From Cardiobacteriales bacterium (lineage in GTDB: Bacteria; Pseudomonadota; Gammaproteobacteria; Cardiobacteriales; Wohlfahrtiimonadaceae): a DNA stretch of 30,196 nucleotides. Numbering within the stretch: position 1 is the stretch's first letter; each line of letters starts with the position of its first letter. The notes below the pieces were generated by a model that saw only the letters and a program-made list of their open reading frames with translations, was not told where the DNA came from and ran no database searches. A program made the translations under genes and the position numbers. Location of the stretch: contig JASLFR010000082.1 in the NCBI GenBank assembly GCA_030150565.1, positions 1-30,196 of the forward strand. Direction: 5' to 3'. This document shows, piece by piece, positions 1 to 7,216 of this stretch.

Positions 1-26
1 CGCTTATCTTGTTAGCAAGATAAGCG
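1..26 (+). promoter_or_regulatory. Perfect hairpin in the S10 operon leader
   Basis: Bases 1-11 and 16-26 are exact reverse complements around a TTAG loop, giving an 11-bp perfect stem. No T-run follows (CTTCACTG), so it is not a plain intrinsic terminator read in the plus direction. It lies 31 nt before the rpsJ start codon, where an untranslated S10 leader is expected. In E. coli that leader is the target of L4 feedback control; that role here is inference. The window edge may cut a longer stem. Confidence 0.55.
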
Positions 27-57
27 CTTCACTGTTTACTAAATAATTGAGAGTAGT

Positions 58-369
58 ATGGACAATCAAAGAATTAGAATTCGTCTAAAAGCATTTGACT
101 ATCGTTTAATTGATCAGTCGGCAAAAGAGATCGTTGATACAGCGAAAAGAACTGGTGCTCAGGTAAAAGGTCCAATCCCTTTACCAATCAAAAAAGAGCG
201 CTTCACTGTGTTAACATCACCTCACGTAAACAAAGATGCACGTGATCAGTATGAGCTTCGCACGCATAAGCGTTTAATGGATATTGTTAATCCTACGGAT
301 AAAACAGTAGATGCATTAATGAAGCTTGATCTAGCTGCTGGTGTTGATGTTCAGATTCAAGTGGGCTAG
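58..369 (+). CDS. rpsJ: 30S ribosomal protein S10 (uS10)
   Basis: This 103-residue protein has the same length as E. coli S10 and is nearly identical over the RIRIRLKAF start, the RTGAQVKGPIPLP segment and the LAAGVDVQI end. S10 sits in the head of the 30S subunit; in E. coli it also pairs with NusB in transcription antitermination (NusE). GAGAG lies 4 nt before the ATG. As in E. coli it is the first gene of the S10 operon. It ends in TAG and is followed by a 71-nt gap, much longer than the other gaps in this operon. Confidence 0.98.
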   Translation: MDNQRIRIRLKAFDYRLIDQSAKEIVDTAKRTGAQVKGPIPLPIKKERFTVLTSPHVNKDARDQYELRTHKRLMDIVNPTDKTVDALMKLDLAAGVDVQIQVG

Positions 370-385
370 ACAAAAGTAGTTATTG

Positions 386-411
386 ACGAGGGTGGCCAAC
401 CTTCCTCTCGT
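386..411 (+). promoter_or_regulatory. Hairpin in the rpsJ-rplC gap
   Basis: ACGAG (386-390) pairs with CTCGT (407-411), and GGT (391-393) with ACC (399-401) around a GGCCA loop, leaving a small bulge on the 3' side. It sits in the 71-nt gap between rpsJ and rplC and is followed by TAACAATATT rather than a T-run. It may be an mRNA processing or stability element; the role is not known. Confidence 0.35.
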
Positions 412-440
412 AACAATATTAAATAAATGAGGTTAGTAAA

Positions 441-1094
441 ATGGCAGTAGGATTAATTGGTAAAAAAGTAGGGATGACTAGAGTCTTTGCTGACAATGGT
501 AAAGCAACAGCTGTTACCGTTGTACAGGTAGATGCTAATCAGATCTCACAAATTAAAAATGTTCAAAATGATGGTTACAACGCAATTCAAGTTGCTGTTG
601 GTAAGCCTTTATCGAGCAGAAATACAAAGCCCCAAAATGGTCACTTTGTAAAAGCGGGTATCGAAGCAGGTCGTGCGTCATGGGAATTTCGTGTCGATAG
701 CGATGCTCAGCTTGAAGAGTTCGCAATTGCTCAAGAGCTAGATGTAACTCTTTTTGAAGAAGGTCAAAAAGTTGATGTTTCTGGTATCACACAGGGTAAG
801 GGGTACGCAGGTACAATTAAGCGTCACAACTTCCGTGGACAGCGTAATACGCACGGTAACTCGTTATCACACCGTGTTCCAGGATCAATCGGACAGTGTC
901 AAGATCCAGGTCGTGTTTTCAAAGGTAAGAAGATGACTGGACATATGGGAGCTGAGCGCCGTACAACTCAAAACTTGCAGATTGTTGCAGTTGATGCAGA
1001 TAAGCAAATTCTGCTTATTAAAGGGGCAATTCCTGGTTCTAAAGGCTCTAATGTTGTAATTTCTCCTGCTGTAAAAGTTAAGAGAGGTAAGTAA
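441..1094 (+). CDS. rplC: 50S ribosomal protein L3 (uL3)
   Basis: L3 is a primary 23S rRNA binder that reaches toward the peptidyl transferase centre. The 217-residue product is slightly longer than E. coli L3 (209). It opens with AVGLIGKKVGMTRVF and carries the signature RVPGSIGQCQDPGRVFKGKK. Gln152 in the GSIGQ motif matches the glutamine methylated by PrmB in E. coli. GAGG at 429-432 precedes the ATG. The stop TAA shares its last base with the rplD start codon (TAATG), so translation is probably coupled. Confidence 0.98.
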   Translation: MAVGLIGKKVGMTRVFADNGKATAVTVVQVDANQISQIKNVQNDGYNAIQVAVGKPLSSRNTKPQNGHFVKAGIEAGRASWEFRVDSDAQLEEFAIAQELDVTLFEEGQKVDVSGITQGKGYAGTIKRHNFRGQRNTHGNSLSHRVPGSIGQCQDPGRVFKGKKMTGHMGAERRTTQNLQIVAVDADKQILLIKGAIPGSKGSNVVISPAVKVKRGK

Positions 1095-1699
1095 TGGAAA
1101 TTCAAGTTCAAGGCGGCTCAACGCTACAGTTGAACGATAAGCTTTTTGGCAAAGAGTACAATGAGGCTTTAGTTCATCAGGTATTAACAGCCTATTTAGC
1201 TGGTGGACGTGCAGGTACGCGTGCACAAAAAACACGTGCAGAAGTGCGTGGAACTGGTGCAAAACCTTGGAGACAGAAAGGGACTGGTCGTGCTCGTGTG
1301 GGTACCGCTCAAAATCCTATTTGGAGAGGCGGTGGTGTTACATTTGCAGCTAAACCTCAAGATTGGTCGCAAAAAGTTAACAAGAAGATGTATAAGGCTG
1401 CATTAAGCAGTATTTTTGCTGAACTATTACGTTCTGAGCGCTTAGTCGTTGTAGATTCATTTACAGTTTCTGAGCCAAAGACTAAAGAAGTAATTGCTAA
1501 ATTAAAAGAGCTCAATGCAACAGGTAAAACTTTAATTATCGTTGATGAGTTAGATGGCAATCTCTATTTAGGAGCGCGTAACGTTCCCCGTTTAGCTGTT
1601 TTAGATTCAGAAACAATTGACCCTGTCAGCTTAGTATCAAGCGATAAAGTTGTTATTACTGCAGAGGCATTAAAATCTGTTGAGGAGTGGTTAGTATGA
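1094..1699 (+). CDS. rplD: 50S ribosomal protein L4 (uL4)
   Basis: This 201-residue protein matches L4 in length and in the KGTGRARVGTAQNPIWRGGG loop, which in known structures lines the peptide exit tunnel. In E. coli L4 is also the autogenous regulator of the S10 operon, acting on the leader RNA; the hairpin at the window start is a candidate site. The gene overlaps rplC by one base and rplW by four bases (ATGA), a tight translational coupling pattern. Confidence 0.98.
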   Translation: MEIQVQGGSTLQLNDKLFGKEYNEALVHQVLTAYLAGGRAGTRAQKTRAEVRGTGAKPWRQKGTGRARVGTAQNPIWRGGGVTFAAKPQDWSQKVNKKMYKAALSSIFAELLRSERLVVVDSFTVSEPKTKEVIAKLKELNATGKTLIIVDELDGNLYLGARNVPRLAVLDSETIDPVSLVSSDKVVITAEALKSVEEWLV

Positions 1700-2004
1700 C
1701 ATTTAGCACAAAAGAGAGATTGATGAAGGTGTTACTTGCACCTCATGCTTCTGAGAAGACAGCTCGTTTAGAAGAGGAGCATGGTCAGGTAACATTCCGC
1801 GTATTGAAGAGTGCAAATAAGCAAGAGATCAAAGAAGCTGTTGAGCTTATGTTTGATCGTAAAGTTAAGGATGTGAAAGTTCTTAATCAATACGGAAAGA
1901 GTAAGCGTTTCGGATATCGTGAAGGGCGTAAGCAAGATTGGAAAAAAGCGTACGTTACTTTAGCTGATGGCGAGAAAGAGATTGATTTTTTAGGTGATAT
2001 GTAA
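1696..2004 (+). CDS. rplW: 50S ribosomal protein L23 (uL23)
   Basis: L23 sits at the exit of the ribosomal tunnel and is the docking site for trigger factor and SRP in E. coli. I place the start at the ATG of 1696 rather than the in-frame GTG at 1687. GAGGAG at 1682-1687 lies 8 nt before this ATG, the ATGA overlap with the rplD stop is typical, and the MTFSTKERLMKVL start lines up with known L23. The product is 102 residues. The SEK motif (APHASEKT) and the KKAYVTL segment are present. The end overlaps rplB by one base. Confidence 0.97.
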   Translation: MTFSTKERLMKVLLAPHASEKTARLEEEHGQVTFRVLKSANKQEIKEAVELMFDRKVKDVKVLNQYGKSKRFGYREGRKQDWKKAYVTLADGEKEIDFLGDM

Positions 2005-2834
2005 TGGGTATTATTAAAAAAGCAAAGCCAACATCAAATGGTCGTCGCTCTTTAGTGACTGTAACAACCCCTGGTCTCCATAAAGGTAAGCCTTTTGCTC
2101 AGTTGGTTGAAGGTCAAAAGAGAACAGGCGGACGTAATAATAGCGGTCGTATCACCTCACGTCATCGTGGTGGTGGACACAAGCAACACTACCGTGTAGT
2201 CGATTTCAAGCGTAACAAGGATAATATTCCTGCTAAAGTTGAGCGTATCGAATACGATCCTAATCGTACTGCGCATATTGCACTTCTTTGCTACACAGAT
2301 GGTGAGCGTCGCTATATCATTGCACCTAGTGCGATTAAAGAGGGAGATGTGCTCTTCTCAGGAGCGAATGCACCAATTAAAGTAGGTAACGCACTCCCTT
2401 TACGTAGCATCCCTGTAGGAACGACAGTTCACTGTGTTGAGATGAAAGTAGGGAAGGGTGCTCAGATGGCTCGTTCAGCAGGAGCATCAGTGCAGTTAGT
2501 AGCTAAAGAGGGTGAGTTTGCAACGCTTCGCCTCCGTTCAGGCGAGATGCGTCGTGTTCATCTAGATTGTAAAGCCACTATTGGCGTTGTGAGCAATGAA
2601 AAACATAGCCATAGAGTATTAGGTAAGGCTGGAGCTTCTCGTTGGGCGGGTATTCGTCCTCAAACACGCGGAGCTGCGATGAACCCAGTAGATCACCCAC
2701 ACGGTGGTGGTGAAGGTAGAACATCGGGTGGTAGACATCCTGTTACACCTTGGGGTCAGCCAACTAAAGGCTTTAAGACACGTAAGAATAAGCGCACTGA
2801 TAAATATATCGTACGCCGTCGTAATAAAAAATAA
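2004..2834 (+). CDS. rplB: 50S ribosomal protein L2 (uL2)
   Basis: L2 is a primary 23S rRNA binder needed for subunit joining and peptidyl transferase activity. The 276-residue product has the usual length. It shows the RNNSGRITSRHRGGGHKQHYR segment and the nearly invariant NPVDHPHGGGEG motif near the C-terminus, with the conserved histidines intact. It begins in TAATG overlap with rplW and is followed 20 nt later by rpsS. Confidence 0.98.
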   Translation: MGIIKKAKPTSNGRRSLVTVTTPGLHKGKPFAQLVEGQKRTGGRNNSGRITSRHRGGGHKQHYRVVDFKRNKDNIPAKVERIEYDPNRTAHIALLCYTDGERRYIIAPSAIKEGDVLFSGANAPIKVGNALPLRSIPVGTTVHCVEMKVGKGAQMARSAGASVQLVAKEGEFATLRLRSGEMRRVHLDCKATIGVVSNEKHSHRVLGKAGASRWAGIRPQTRGAAMNPVDHPHGGGEGRTSGGRHPVTPWGQPTKGFKTRKNKRTDKYIVRRRNKK

Positions 2835-2854
2835 TTGAAGATAAAGGGTAAAAT

Positions 2855-3127
2855 ATGCCACGTTCTATAAGGAAAGGTCCATTTATCGATCATCACTTGT
2901 ACAAAAAAGTGCAAGAAGCGGTAGAGACAAAAAATCGTCGCCCAATTAAAACTTGGTCACGCCGTTCGATGATTATTCCAGAGATGATCGGACTAACAAT
3001 TGCAGTGCACAATGGTAAAATTCATGTGCCTATTTTAATCACAGAAAACATGATCGGTCATAAGTTAGGTGAGTTCGCACTTACCCGTACTTTCCGCGGT
3101 CACGTTGCTGATAAAGTTGGACGTTAA
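2855..3127 (+). CDS. rpsS: 30S ribosomal protein S19 (uS19)
   Basis: S19 forms part of the 30S head next to S13 and contacts tRNA and the intersubunit bridge. The product is 90 residues, two fewer than in E. coli. It opens with PRSIRKGPFIDHHL and contains the conserved TWSRRSMIIPEMIG segment and GHKLGEFALTRTF. The order rplB-rpsS-rplV is standard. Confidence 0.98.
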   Translation: MPRSIRKGPFIDHHLYKKVQEAVETKNRRPIKTWSRRSMIIPEMIGLTIAVHNGKIHVPILITENMIGHKLGEFALTRTFRGHVADKVGR

Positions 3128-3138
3128 GAGGAACTATT

Positions 3139-3474
3139 ATGCAAACTAAAGCAATACATCGTTATGCTCGAATCTCTCCTCAGAAAGCACGTTTAGTCGC
3201 TGACCAAGTTAGAGGTTTGCCTGTTGATAAGGCATTAACCATCCTCAAATTCAGTGATAAAAAAGCGGCAGGATTAATTCAAAAAGTATTAGTCTCCTCA
3301 ATGGAAAATGCTGAAAACAATTTTGGCGCTGATATCGATAACCTCTTTGTAGAGTCTGTAATGGTAGATGAAGGGCCTATTTTAAAGCGTATGCGTGCGC
3401 GTGCTAAAGGCCGTGGTGATCGTATCTTAAAGAGAACGAGTCATATTACTGTTACTGTAGCGGAAAGAAATTAG
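3139..3474 (+). CDS. rplV: 50S ribosomal protein L22 (uL22)
   Basis: L22 binds 23S rRNA, and its beta-hairpin lines the exit tunnel near the erythromycin site. The product is 111 residues. It shows the RISPQKARLVADQVRG start and the hairpin RMRARAKGRGDRILKRTSH, with no insertion in the loop. GAGGAAC precedes the ATG, and the stop is TAG. It is 11 nt from both neighbours. Confidence 0.98.
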   Translation: MQTKAIHRYARISPQKARLVADQVRGLPVDKALTILKFSDKKAAGLIQKVLVSSMENAENNFGADIDNLFVESVMVDEGPILKRMRARAKGRGDRILKRTSHITVTVAERN

Positions 3475-3485
3475 GAGTTATAGAT

Positions 3486-4169
3486 ATGGGTCAAAAAGTA
3501 AATCCAACAGGGATACGTTTAGGTATTTCTAAGGACTGGAATTCGCGCTGGTATGCTTCTTCGCAAGACTTTCCTGCATTTGTTGAATCAGATTTTCGTG
3601 TGCGTGAGTATTTAAGAAAGCGCTTAGAGAATGCTGCAGTATCACAAATTCATATTTCACGTCCTGCTCAATCAGCACACATCACAATCCATACTGCACG
3701 TCCAGGTGTAGTTATTGGTAAAAAAGGTGAAGATATCGATGCATTACGCAAAGATCTCACTGAAATGATGGGCTGTCCTGTTCATGTTTCAATTGAAGAA
3801 ATTAAAAAGCCTGAGCTTGATGCCTATTTAGTTGCGGAAGGTATTGCCCAGCAGTTAGAGCGCCGTGTTATGTTCCGCCGTGCTATGCGTCGTGCAGTAA
3901 CAAATACTATGCGTTTAGGAGCTGAAGGAATTCGTGTAAACGTATCAGGACGCTTAAATGGTGCAGAGATTGCACGTGCTGAGTGGTATCGTGAAGGGCG
4001 TGTTCCATTGCATACATTTAGAGCAGATATCGATTATGGTTTTGCAGAAGCTGAAACAACTTATGGAATCCTTGGCGTAAAGGTATGGATCTATAAGGGT
4101 GAGGTGTTTGATTATTTAGAATCTAATACTCCTCAGCAGGCTCGAGGCAAAAAAAGGAAAGGTGAGTAA
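3486..4169 (+). CDS. rpsC: 30S ribosomal protein S3 (uS3)
   Basis: S3 lines the mRNA entry channel and takes part in ribosomal helicase activity. The 227-residue product (233 in E. coli) opens with GQKVNPTGIRLGI. It has an N-terminal KH domain with the GVVIGKKGEDID loop and the typical C-terminal domain ending in a basic KKRKGE tail. Only 2 nt separate it from rplP. Confidence 0.98.
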   Translation: MGQKVNPTGIRLGISKDWNSRWYASSQDFPAFVESDFRVREYLRKRLENAAVSQIHISRPAQSAHITIHTARPGVVIGKKGEDIDALRKDLTEMMGCPVHVSIEEIKKPELDAYLVAEGIAQQLERRVMFRRAMRRAVTNTMRLGAEGIRVNVSGRLNGAEIARAEWYREGRVPLHTFRADIDYGFAEAETTYGILGVKVWIYKGEVFDYLESNTPQQARGKKRKGE

Positions 4170-4171
4170 TT

Positions 4172-4585
4172 ATGTTGCAACCTAAACGAACTAAATTTAG
4201 AAAAATGCGTAAAGGTCGCAACCGTGGTGTTGCGGCTGCCGGAAATCGTATCGATTTCGGTGATTACGGTATTAAAGCGACTCAGTGTGGTCGTATCACA
4301 GCGCGTCAAATTGAGTCAGCACGTCGTGCGATCAACAGATATGTTCGCCGTGGTGGTAAAGTTTATATCCGAATTTTCCCAGATGTTCCAGTTACAGGAA
4401 AGCCGCTAGAAGTGCGAATGGGTAGTGGAAAAGGGAACGTAGAATTTTGGGTAGCAAAGGTGCAACCTGGCCGCGTACTCTTTGAAATTGAGGGTGTGAG
4501 CGAAGAAGTTGCGCGTGAAGCATTTAGATTAGCTTCAGCAAAACTTCCAGTTCAAACTGCGTTTGCTGCTTATAGCGTTCTGTAA
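4172..4585 (+). CDS. rplP: 50S ribosomal protein L16 (uL16)
   Basis: L16 helps organise the A-site and central protuberance of the 50S subunit. The product is 137 residues. MLQPKRTKFRKMRKGRNRG opens it, and PLEVRMGSGKGNVEFWVA contains the arginine matching the one hydroxylated by YcfD in E. coli; whether it is modified here is unknown. The next gene is rpmC, as in E. coli. Confidence 0.98.
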   Translation: MLQPKRTKFRKMRKGRNRGVAAAGNRIDFGDYGIKATQCGRITARQIESARRAINRYVRRGGKVYIRIFPDVPVTGKPLEVRMGSGKGNVEFWVAKVQPGRVLFEIEGVSEEVAREAFRLASAKLPVQTAFAAYSVL

Positions 4586-4603
4586 TTAGAAGGTTTTGTA
4601 GAA

Positions 4604-4813
4604 ATGAAAAAAGATTCAAAAGCATCTCTCTTAAGAGATAAAACAGTTGAAGAGCTCGTAGCTGAGCGTGAAAGCTTGCAGCGTGGGTTGTTTAACTTGC
4701 GTATGCAGAAAGCTACCGGACGTCTCGAAAAGCCACATCAGTTTAAAGAGTCGCGTAAAGAGATTGCTCGCATTAATACAATCATTAATGAAAAGACTAA
4801 GGCAGGAGAGTAA
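4604..4813 (+). CDS. rpmC: 50S ribosomal protein L29 (uL29)
   Basis: L29 is a small helical protein near the tunnel exit beside L23. This 69-residue version has the VEELVAERESLQRGLFNLRMQ helix and the REIARINTIINE-type C-terminal helix of the family (here KEIARINTI). It is a few residues longer than E. coli L29 (63), the extra being mainly an MKKDSKASLLRD N-terminus. It lies 2 nt before rpsQ. Confidence 0.97.
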   Translation: MKKDSKASLLRDKTVEELVAERESLQRGLFNLRMQKATGRLEKPHQFKESRKEIARINTIINEKTKAGE

Positions 4814-4815
4814 GC

Positions 4816-5082
4816 ATGACGTCGGAAGCACAAAATAAAGTAGCGCGTACAGTTGAAGGAATCGTTGTGTCAAACTCAGACAAAACGATTACTGTATCAG
4901 TAGAGCGTTTGGTAAAGCATCCTATCTATAAAAAGTATGTGAAGCGTTCAACCAAATTCTATGCTCATGATGAGGAAAATGTATGCAATGTGGGCGATAG
5001 AGTTGAGATCGTTCAAACCCGCCCAATCTCAAAATTGAAGACGTGGAAGCTTGTAAAAGTAGTTGAAGCGGCGAGAGGGTAA
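4816..5082 (+). CDS. rpsQ: 30S ribosomal protein S17 (uS17)
   Basis: S17 is a primary 16S rRNA binding OB-fold protein in the 30S body. The 88-residue product carries the conserved GIVVSNSDKTITVSVER strand pair, the HPIYKKYVKRSTKFYAHDE segment and the PISKLKTWKLV end. It is the last gene of the E. coli S10 operon, but here rplN follows after only 6 nt with no terminator, so S10 and spc are probably one transcription unit. Confidence 0.97.
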   Translation: MTSEAQNKVARTVEGIVVSNSDKTITVSVERLVKHPIYKKYVKRSTKFYAHDEENVCNVGDRVEIVQTRPISKLKTWKLVKVVEAARG

Positions 5083-5088
5083 TAGAAA

Positions 5089-5457
5089 ATGATTCAAACA
5101 GAAACCGTATTAGATGTAGCGGACAACTCTGGTGCACGTCGTGTAATGTGTATCAAGGTACTAGGTGGTTCAAAACGTCGTTATGCAAGTGTTGGTGATG
5201 TGATTAAAGTTTCTGTAAAAGAAGCGATTCCTCACGGACGTGCTAAAAAAGGTGAAATCTATAATGCTGTTGTTGTAAGAACGCGTAAAGGTATTCGCCG
5301 TCAAGATGGATCTTTAATTAAGTTTGATGGGAACGCAGCAGTTCTTCTCAACGCTAACCTCGATCCAATCGGTACACGTATTTTTGGACCAGTAACGCGC
5401 GAGCTTAGAGGTGATAAATTCATGAGAATTATTTCACTTGCGCCTGAAGTTATCTAA
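5089..5457 (+). CDS. rplN: 50S ribosomal protein L14 (uL14)
   Basis: L14 forms an intersubunit bridge with 16S rRNA and is the docking site of the silencing factor RsfS. The 122-residue product opens with MIQTETVLDVADNSGARR and contains the IKVLGGSKRRYA and RIFGPVTRELR segments. It is the first gene of the spc operon in E. coli. The 6-nt gap before it leaves no room for a separate promoter except inside rpsQ. Confidence 0.98.
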   Translation: MIQTETVLDVADNSGARRVMCIKVLGGSKRRYASVGDVIKVSVKEAIPHGRAKKGEIYNAVVVRTRKGIRRQDGSLIKFDGNAAVLLNANLDPIGTRIFGPVTRELRGDKFMRIISLAPEVI

Positions 5458-5468
5458 GGGGAGAAGTT

Positions 5469-5804
5469 ATGAAAAAGATTCATAAAGGTGATGACGTAAT
5501 CGTTATTGCTGGTAAGAGCAAGGGCGTACAAGGTACTGTTCTCAATGTTGATGGTGATAAAGTATTAGTCTCTGGAGCTAATGTAAAAACCAAACATGAG
5601 CGTCCAAATCCTCAATTGGGTATTGAAGGCGGTCGGGTTTCAAAGGAAGCAGCGATTCATATCTCTAACGTAATGATCGTAAATCCTGAGACAGGCAAGG
5701 CTGACAAAGTGCGCATTGAAGTAACTGAAACCAAAGATGAGAATGGTAAGGTTAAAACAGTTCGCGAACGCTTCTTTAAGAGCAACAATAAAAAGGTTGG
5801 CTAA
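5469..5804 (+). CDS. rplX: 50S ribosomal protein L24 (uL24)
   Basis: L24 starts 50S assembly and sits near the tunnel exit. The 111-residue product (104 in E. coli) begins with a KOW motif (KGDDVIVIAGKSKGVQGTV). The central VKTKHERPNPQ and the GRVSKEAAIHISNVM segment are typical. A somewhat longer C-terminal tail, EVTETKDENGKVKTVRERFF, accounts for the extra length. It is followed by the 101-nt gap before rplE. Confidence 0.97.
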   Translation: MKKIHKGDDVIVIAGKSKGVQGTVLNVDGDKVLVSGANVKTKHERPNPQLGIEGGRVSKEAAIHISNVMIVNPETGKADKVRIEVTETKDENGKVKTVRERFFKSNNKKVG

Positions 5805-5905
5805 TAGTTAGTACTTTTGATAGACTAGCCAGCTTATTTGTGAAAAATCATCAACTATACAGGATGCATTACTTGTGATATATCCGTTTAGTTATTGAGG
5901 GAAAA
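5805..5905 (+). promoter_or_regulatory. rplX-rplE gap with a hairpin; candidate S8 feedback site
   Basis: This is the longest gap in the cluster (101 nt). Bases 5862-5885 can fold into a hairpin: GGAT/ATCC at the base, a G-U pair, a C-A mismatch, four further pairs including one U-G, and a CUUG loop. It ends 11 nt before the GAGGG ribosome binding site of rplE (5897-5901). In E. coli, S8 represses the spc operon by binding mRNA at the rplX/rplE junction, so position supports a regulatory role. I could not match the S8 recognition core with confidence. No convincing promoter was found. Confidence 0.4.
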
Positions 5906-6448
5906 ATGAAAGCAAGATTAAAAAAATATTATGATGATGTTGTTGTCCCTAAATTAGTTGAACAATTTGGGTATACAAATCCAATGGAAGTGCCAAAAAT
6001 CACTAAAATTACTCTAAATATGGGTGTAGGTGAGGCGGTTACTGATAAGAAAATTATGGATAATGCGGTAGCAGAGATGGCGGCAATTGCTGGTCAAAAA
6101 GCTCAAGTTACCTTATCTAAAAAATCTGTTGCGGGTTTTAAAATTCGTGATGGATGGCCTGTTGGATGTAAGACAACACTTCGTCGTGCGAAAATGTACG
6201 AGTTTTTAGATCGTTTAATTAATATCTCATTACCGCGCGTTCGCGACTTCCGTGGTGTAAATGGTCGTTCGTTTGATGGACGTGGAAACTACAGTTTTGG
6301 TGTGCGTGAACAGACAATGTTCCCCGAGATTGAGTATGAGAAAGTAGACGCGATCCGAGGAATGGATATTAGTTTTACAACAACAGCTAAAACTGATGAA
6401 GAAGCAAAGGCGTTATTAGCAGCTTTTGGTTTCCCTTTCCGTAACTAA
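5906..6448 (+). CDS. rplE: 50S ribosomal protein L5 (uL5)
   Basis: L5 binds 5S rRNA and contacts P-site tRNA in the central protuberance. The 180-residue product starts RLKKYYDDVVVPKLVEQF and has the TKITLNMGVGEAV strand, the KPxxTxSKKSVAGFKIR-like segment (here QVTLSKKSVAGFKIRDG), and the FRGVNGRSFDGRGNYSFG and FPEIEYEKVD motifs. The ATG at 5906 is fixed by GAGGG 4 nt upstream. Confidence 0.98.
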   Translation: MKARLKKYYDDVVVPKLVEQFGYTNPMEVPKITKITLNMGVGEAVTDKKIMDNAVAEMAAIAGQKAQVTLSKKSVAGFKIRDGWPVGCKTTLRRAKMYEFLDRLINISLPRVRDFRGVNGRSFDGRGNYSFGVREQTMFPEIEYEKVDAIRGMDISFTTTAKTDEEAKALLAAFGFPFRN

Positions 6449-6476
6449 CTCAAAGTTAAAGGTAAGTAAATAAGAT

Positions 6477-6782
6477 ATGGCTAAACTATCAATGATCAAT
6501 CGTGAGCAGAAGCGTACTAAGCTTGTAGATAAGTACGCTGAGCAACGATCAGAGCTTAAAGCAATCATTATTAATGAAGAAGCAACAATGGAAGAGAAAC
6601 AGGCTGCAATGTTTGCATTACAGAAGCTTCCTCGCGATTCTTCACCATCACGTAGACAGCGTCGCTGCTCCATTACAGGTAGACCTCACGGGGTTTACCG
6701 TAAATTTGGTTTAGGGCGTAACAAGTTAAGAGAGATCACTATGCGTGGTGATATTCCTGGCTTAAGAAAATCAAGCTGGTAA
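6477..6782 (+). CDS. rpsN: 30S ribosomal protein S14 (uS14), zinc-free form
   Basis: S14 is a late-assembling 30S head protein. At 101 residues it is the long, zinc-independent type found in most proteobacteria, without the CxxC pairs of the short type. The C-terminal half shows LPRDSSPSRRQRRC, TGRPHGVYRKFGL and MRGDIPGL. The order rplE-rpsN-rpsH is standard. Confidence 0.98.
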   Translation: MAKLSMINREQKRTKLVDKYAEQRSELKAIIINEEATMEEKQAAMFALQKLPRDSSPSRRQRRCSITGRPHGVYRKFGLGRNKLREITMRGDIPGLRKSSW

Positions 6783-6803
6783 TTGAAGAGAGGAAAGTAA
6801 GCA

Positions 6804-7202
6804 ATGAGTATGCATGATCCAATTTCCGATATGTTAACTCGTATTCGCAACGCGCAAGCTGCGAATAAAGAGAGAGTATCGATTCCATTTTCTAGAGTAA
6901 AAGAATCAATTCTTCAAGTACTACTTGATGAAGGTTATATTGCATCAGTAACAGTATCTGGCGACAGTGCTGCGACTAAAGTTCTAGATGTTGAGTTAAA
7001 ATATTATCAACAAGAACCCGTTATTGAGCAGATTAAGCGTGTAAGCAAGCCTAGCTTACGCATCTATCGCGATAAAAACTCATTACCAGTAGTATTAGGT
7101 GGTTTAGGGATCTCTGTTATCTCTACTTCACAAGGTATGATGTCTGATCATAAAGCGCGCGCACTCTCCTTAGGTGGAGAAGTTGTCTGTATCGTAGCTT
7201 AA
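6804..7202 (+). CDS. rpsH: 30S ribosomal protein S8 (uS8)
   Basis: S8 binds 16S rRNA helix 21 and in E. coli represses the spc operon. The 132-residue product opens with MSMHDPISDMLTRIRNAQ, matching the E. coli start (MSMQDPIADML), which supports the ATG at 6804 over that at 6810. The SKPSLRIY and VLGGLGISVISTSQGMM segments and the LGGEVVCIVA end, which form the RNA-binding C-terminal domain, are intact. Confidence 0.98.
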   Translation: MSMHDPISDMLTRIRNAQAANKERVSIPFSRVKESILQVLLDEGYIASVTVSGDSAATKVLDVELKYYQQEPVIEQIKRVSKPSLRIYRDKNSLPVVLGGLGISVISTSQGMMSDHKARALSLGGEVVCIVA

Positions 7203-7216
7203 GGGAGGCGGTTTTA

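Noticed and set aside
885..1262. Minus-strand open frame opposite rplC and rplD
   Set aside because: It is antisense to two highly conserved genes, with no ribosome binding site or recognisable product; a shadow frame.
1687..1695. GTG start for rplW
   Set aside because: The GAGGAG site overlaps this codon and is well placed for the ATG at 1696, which also fits the family.
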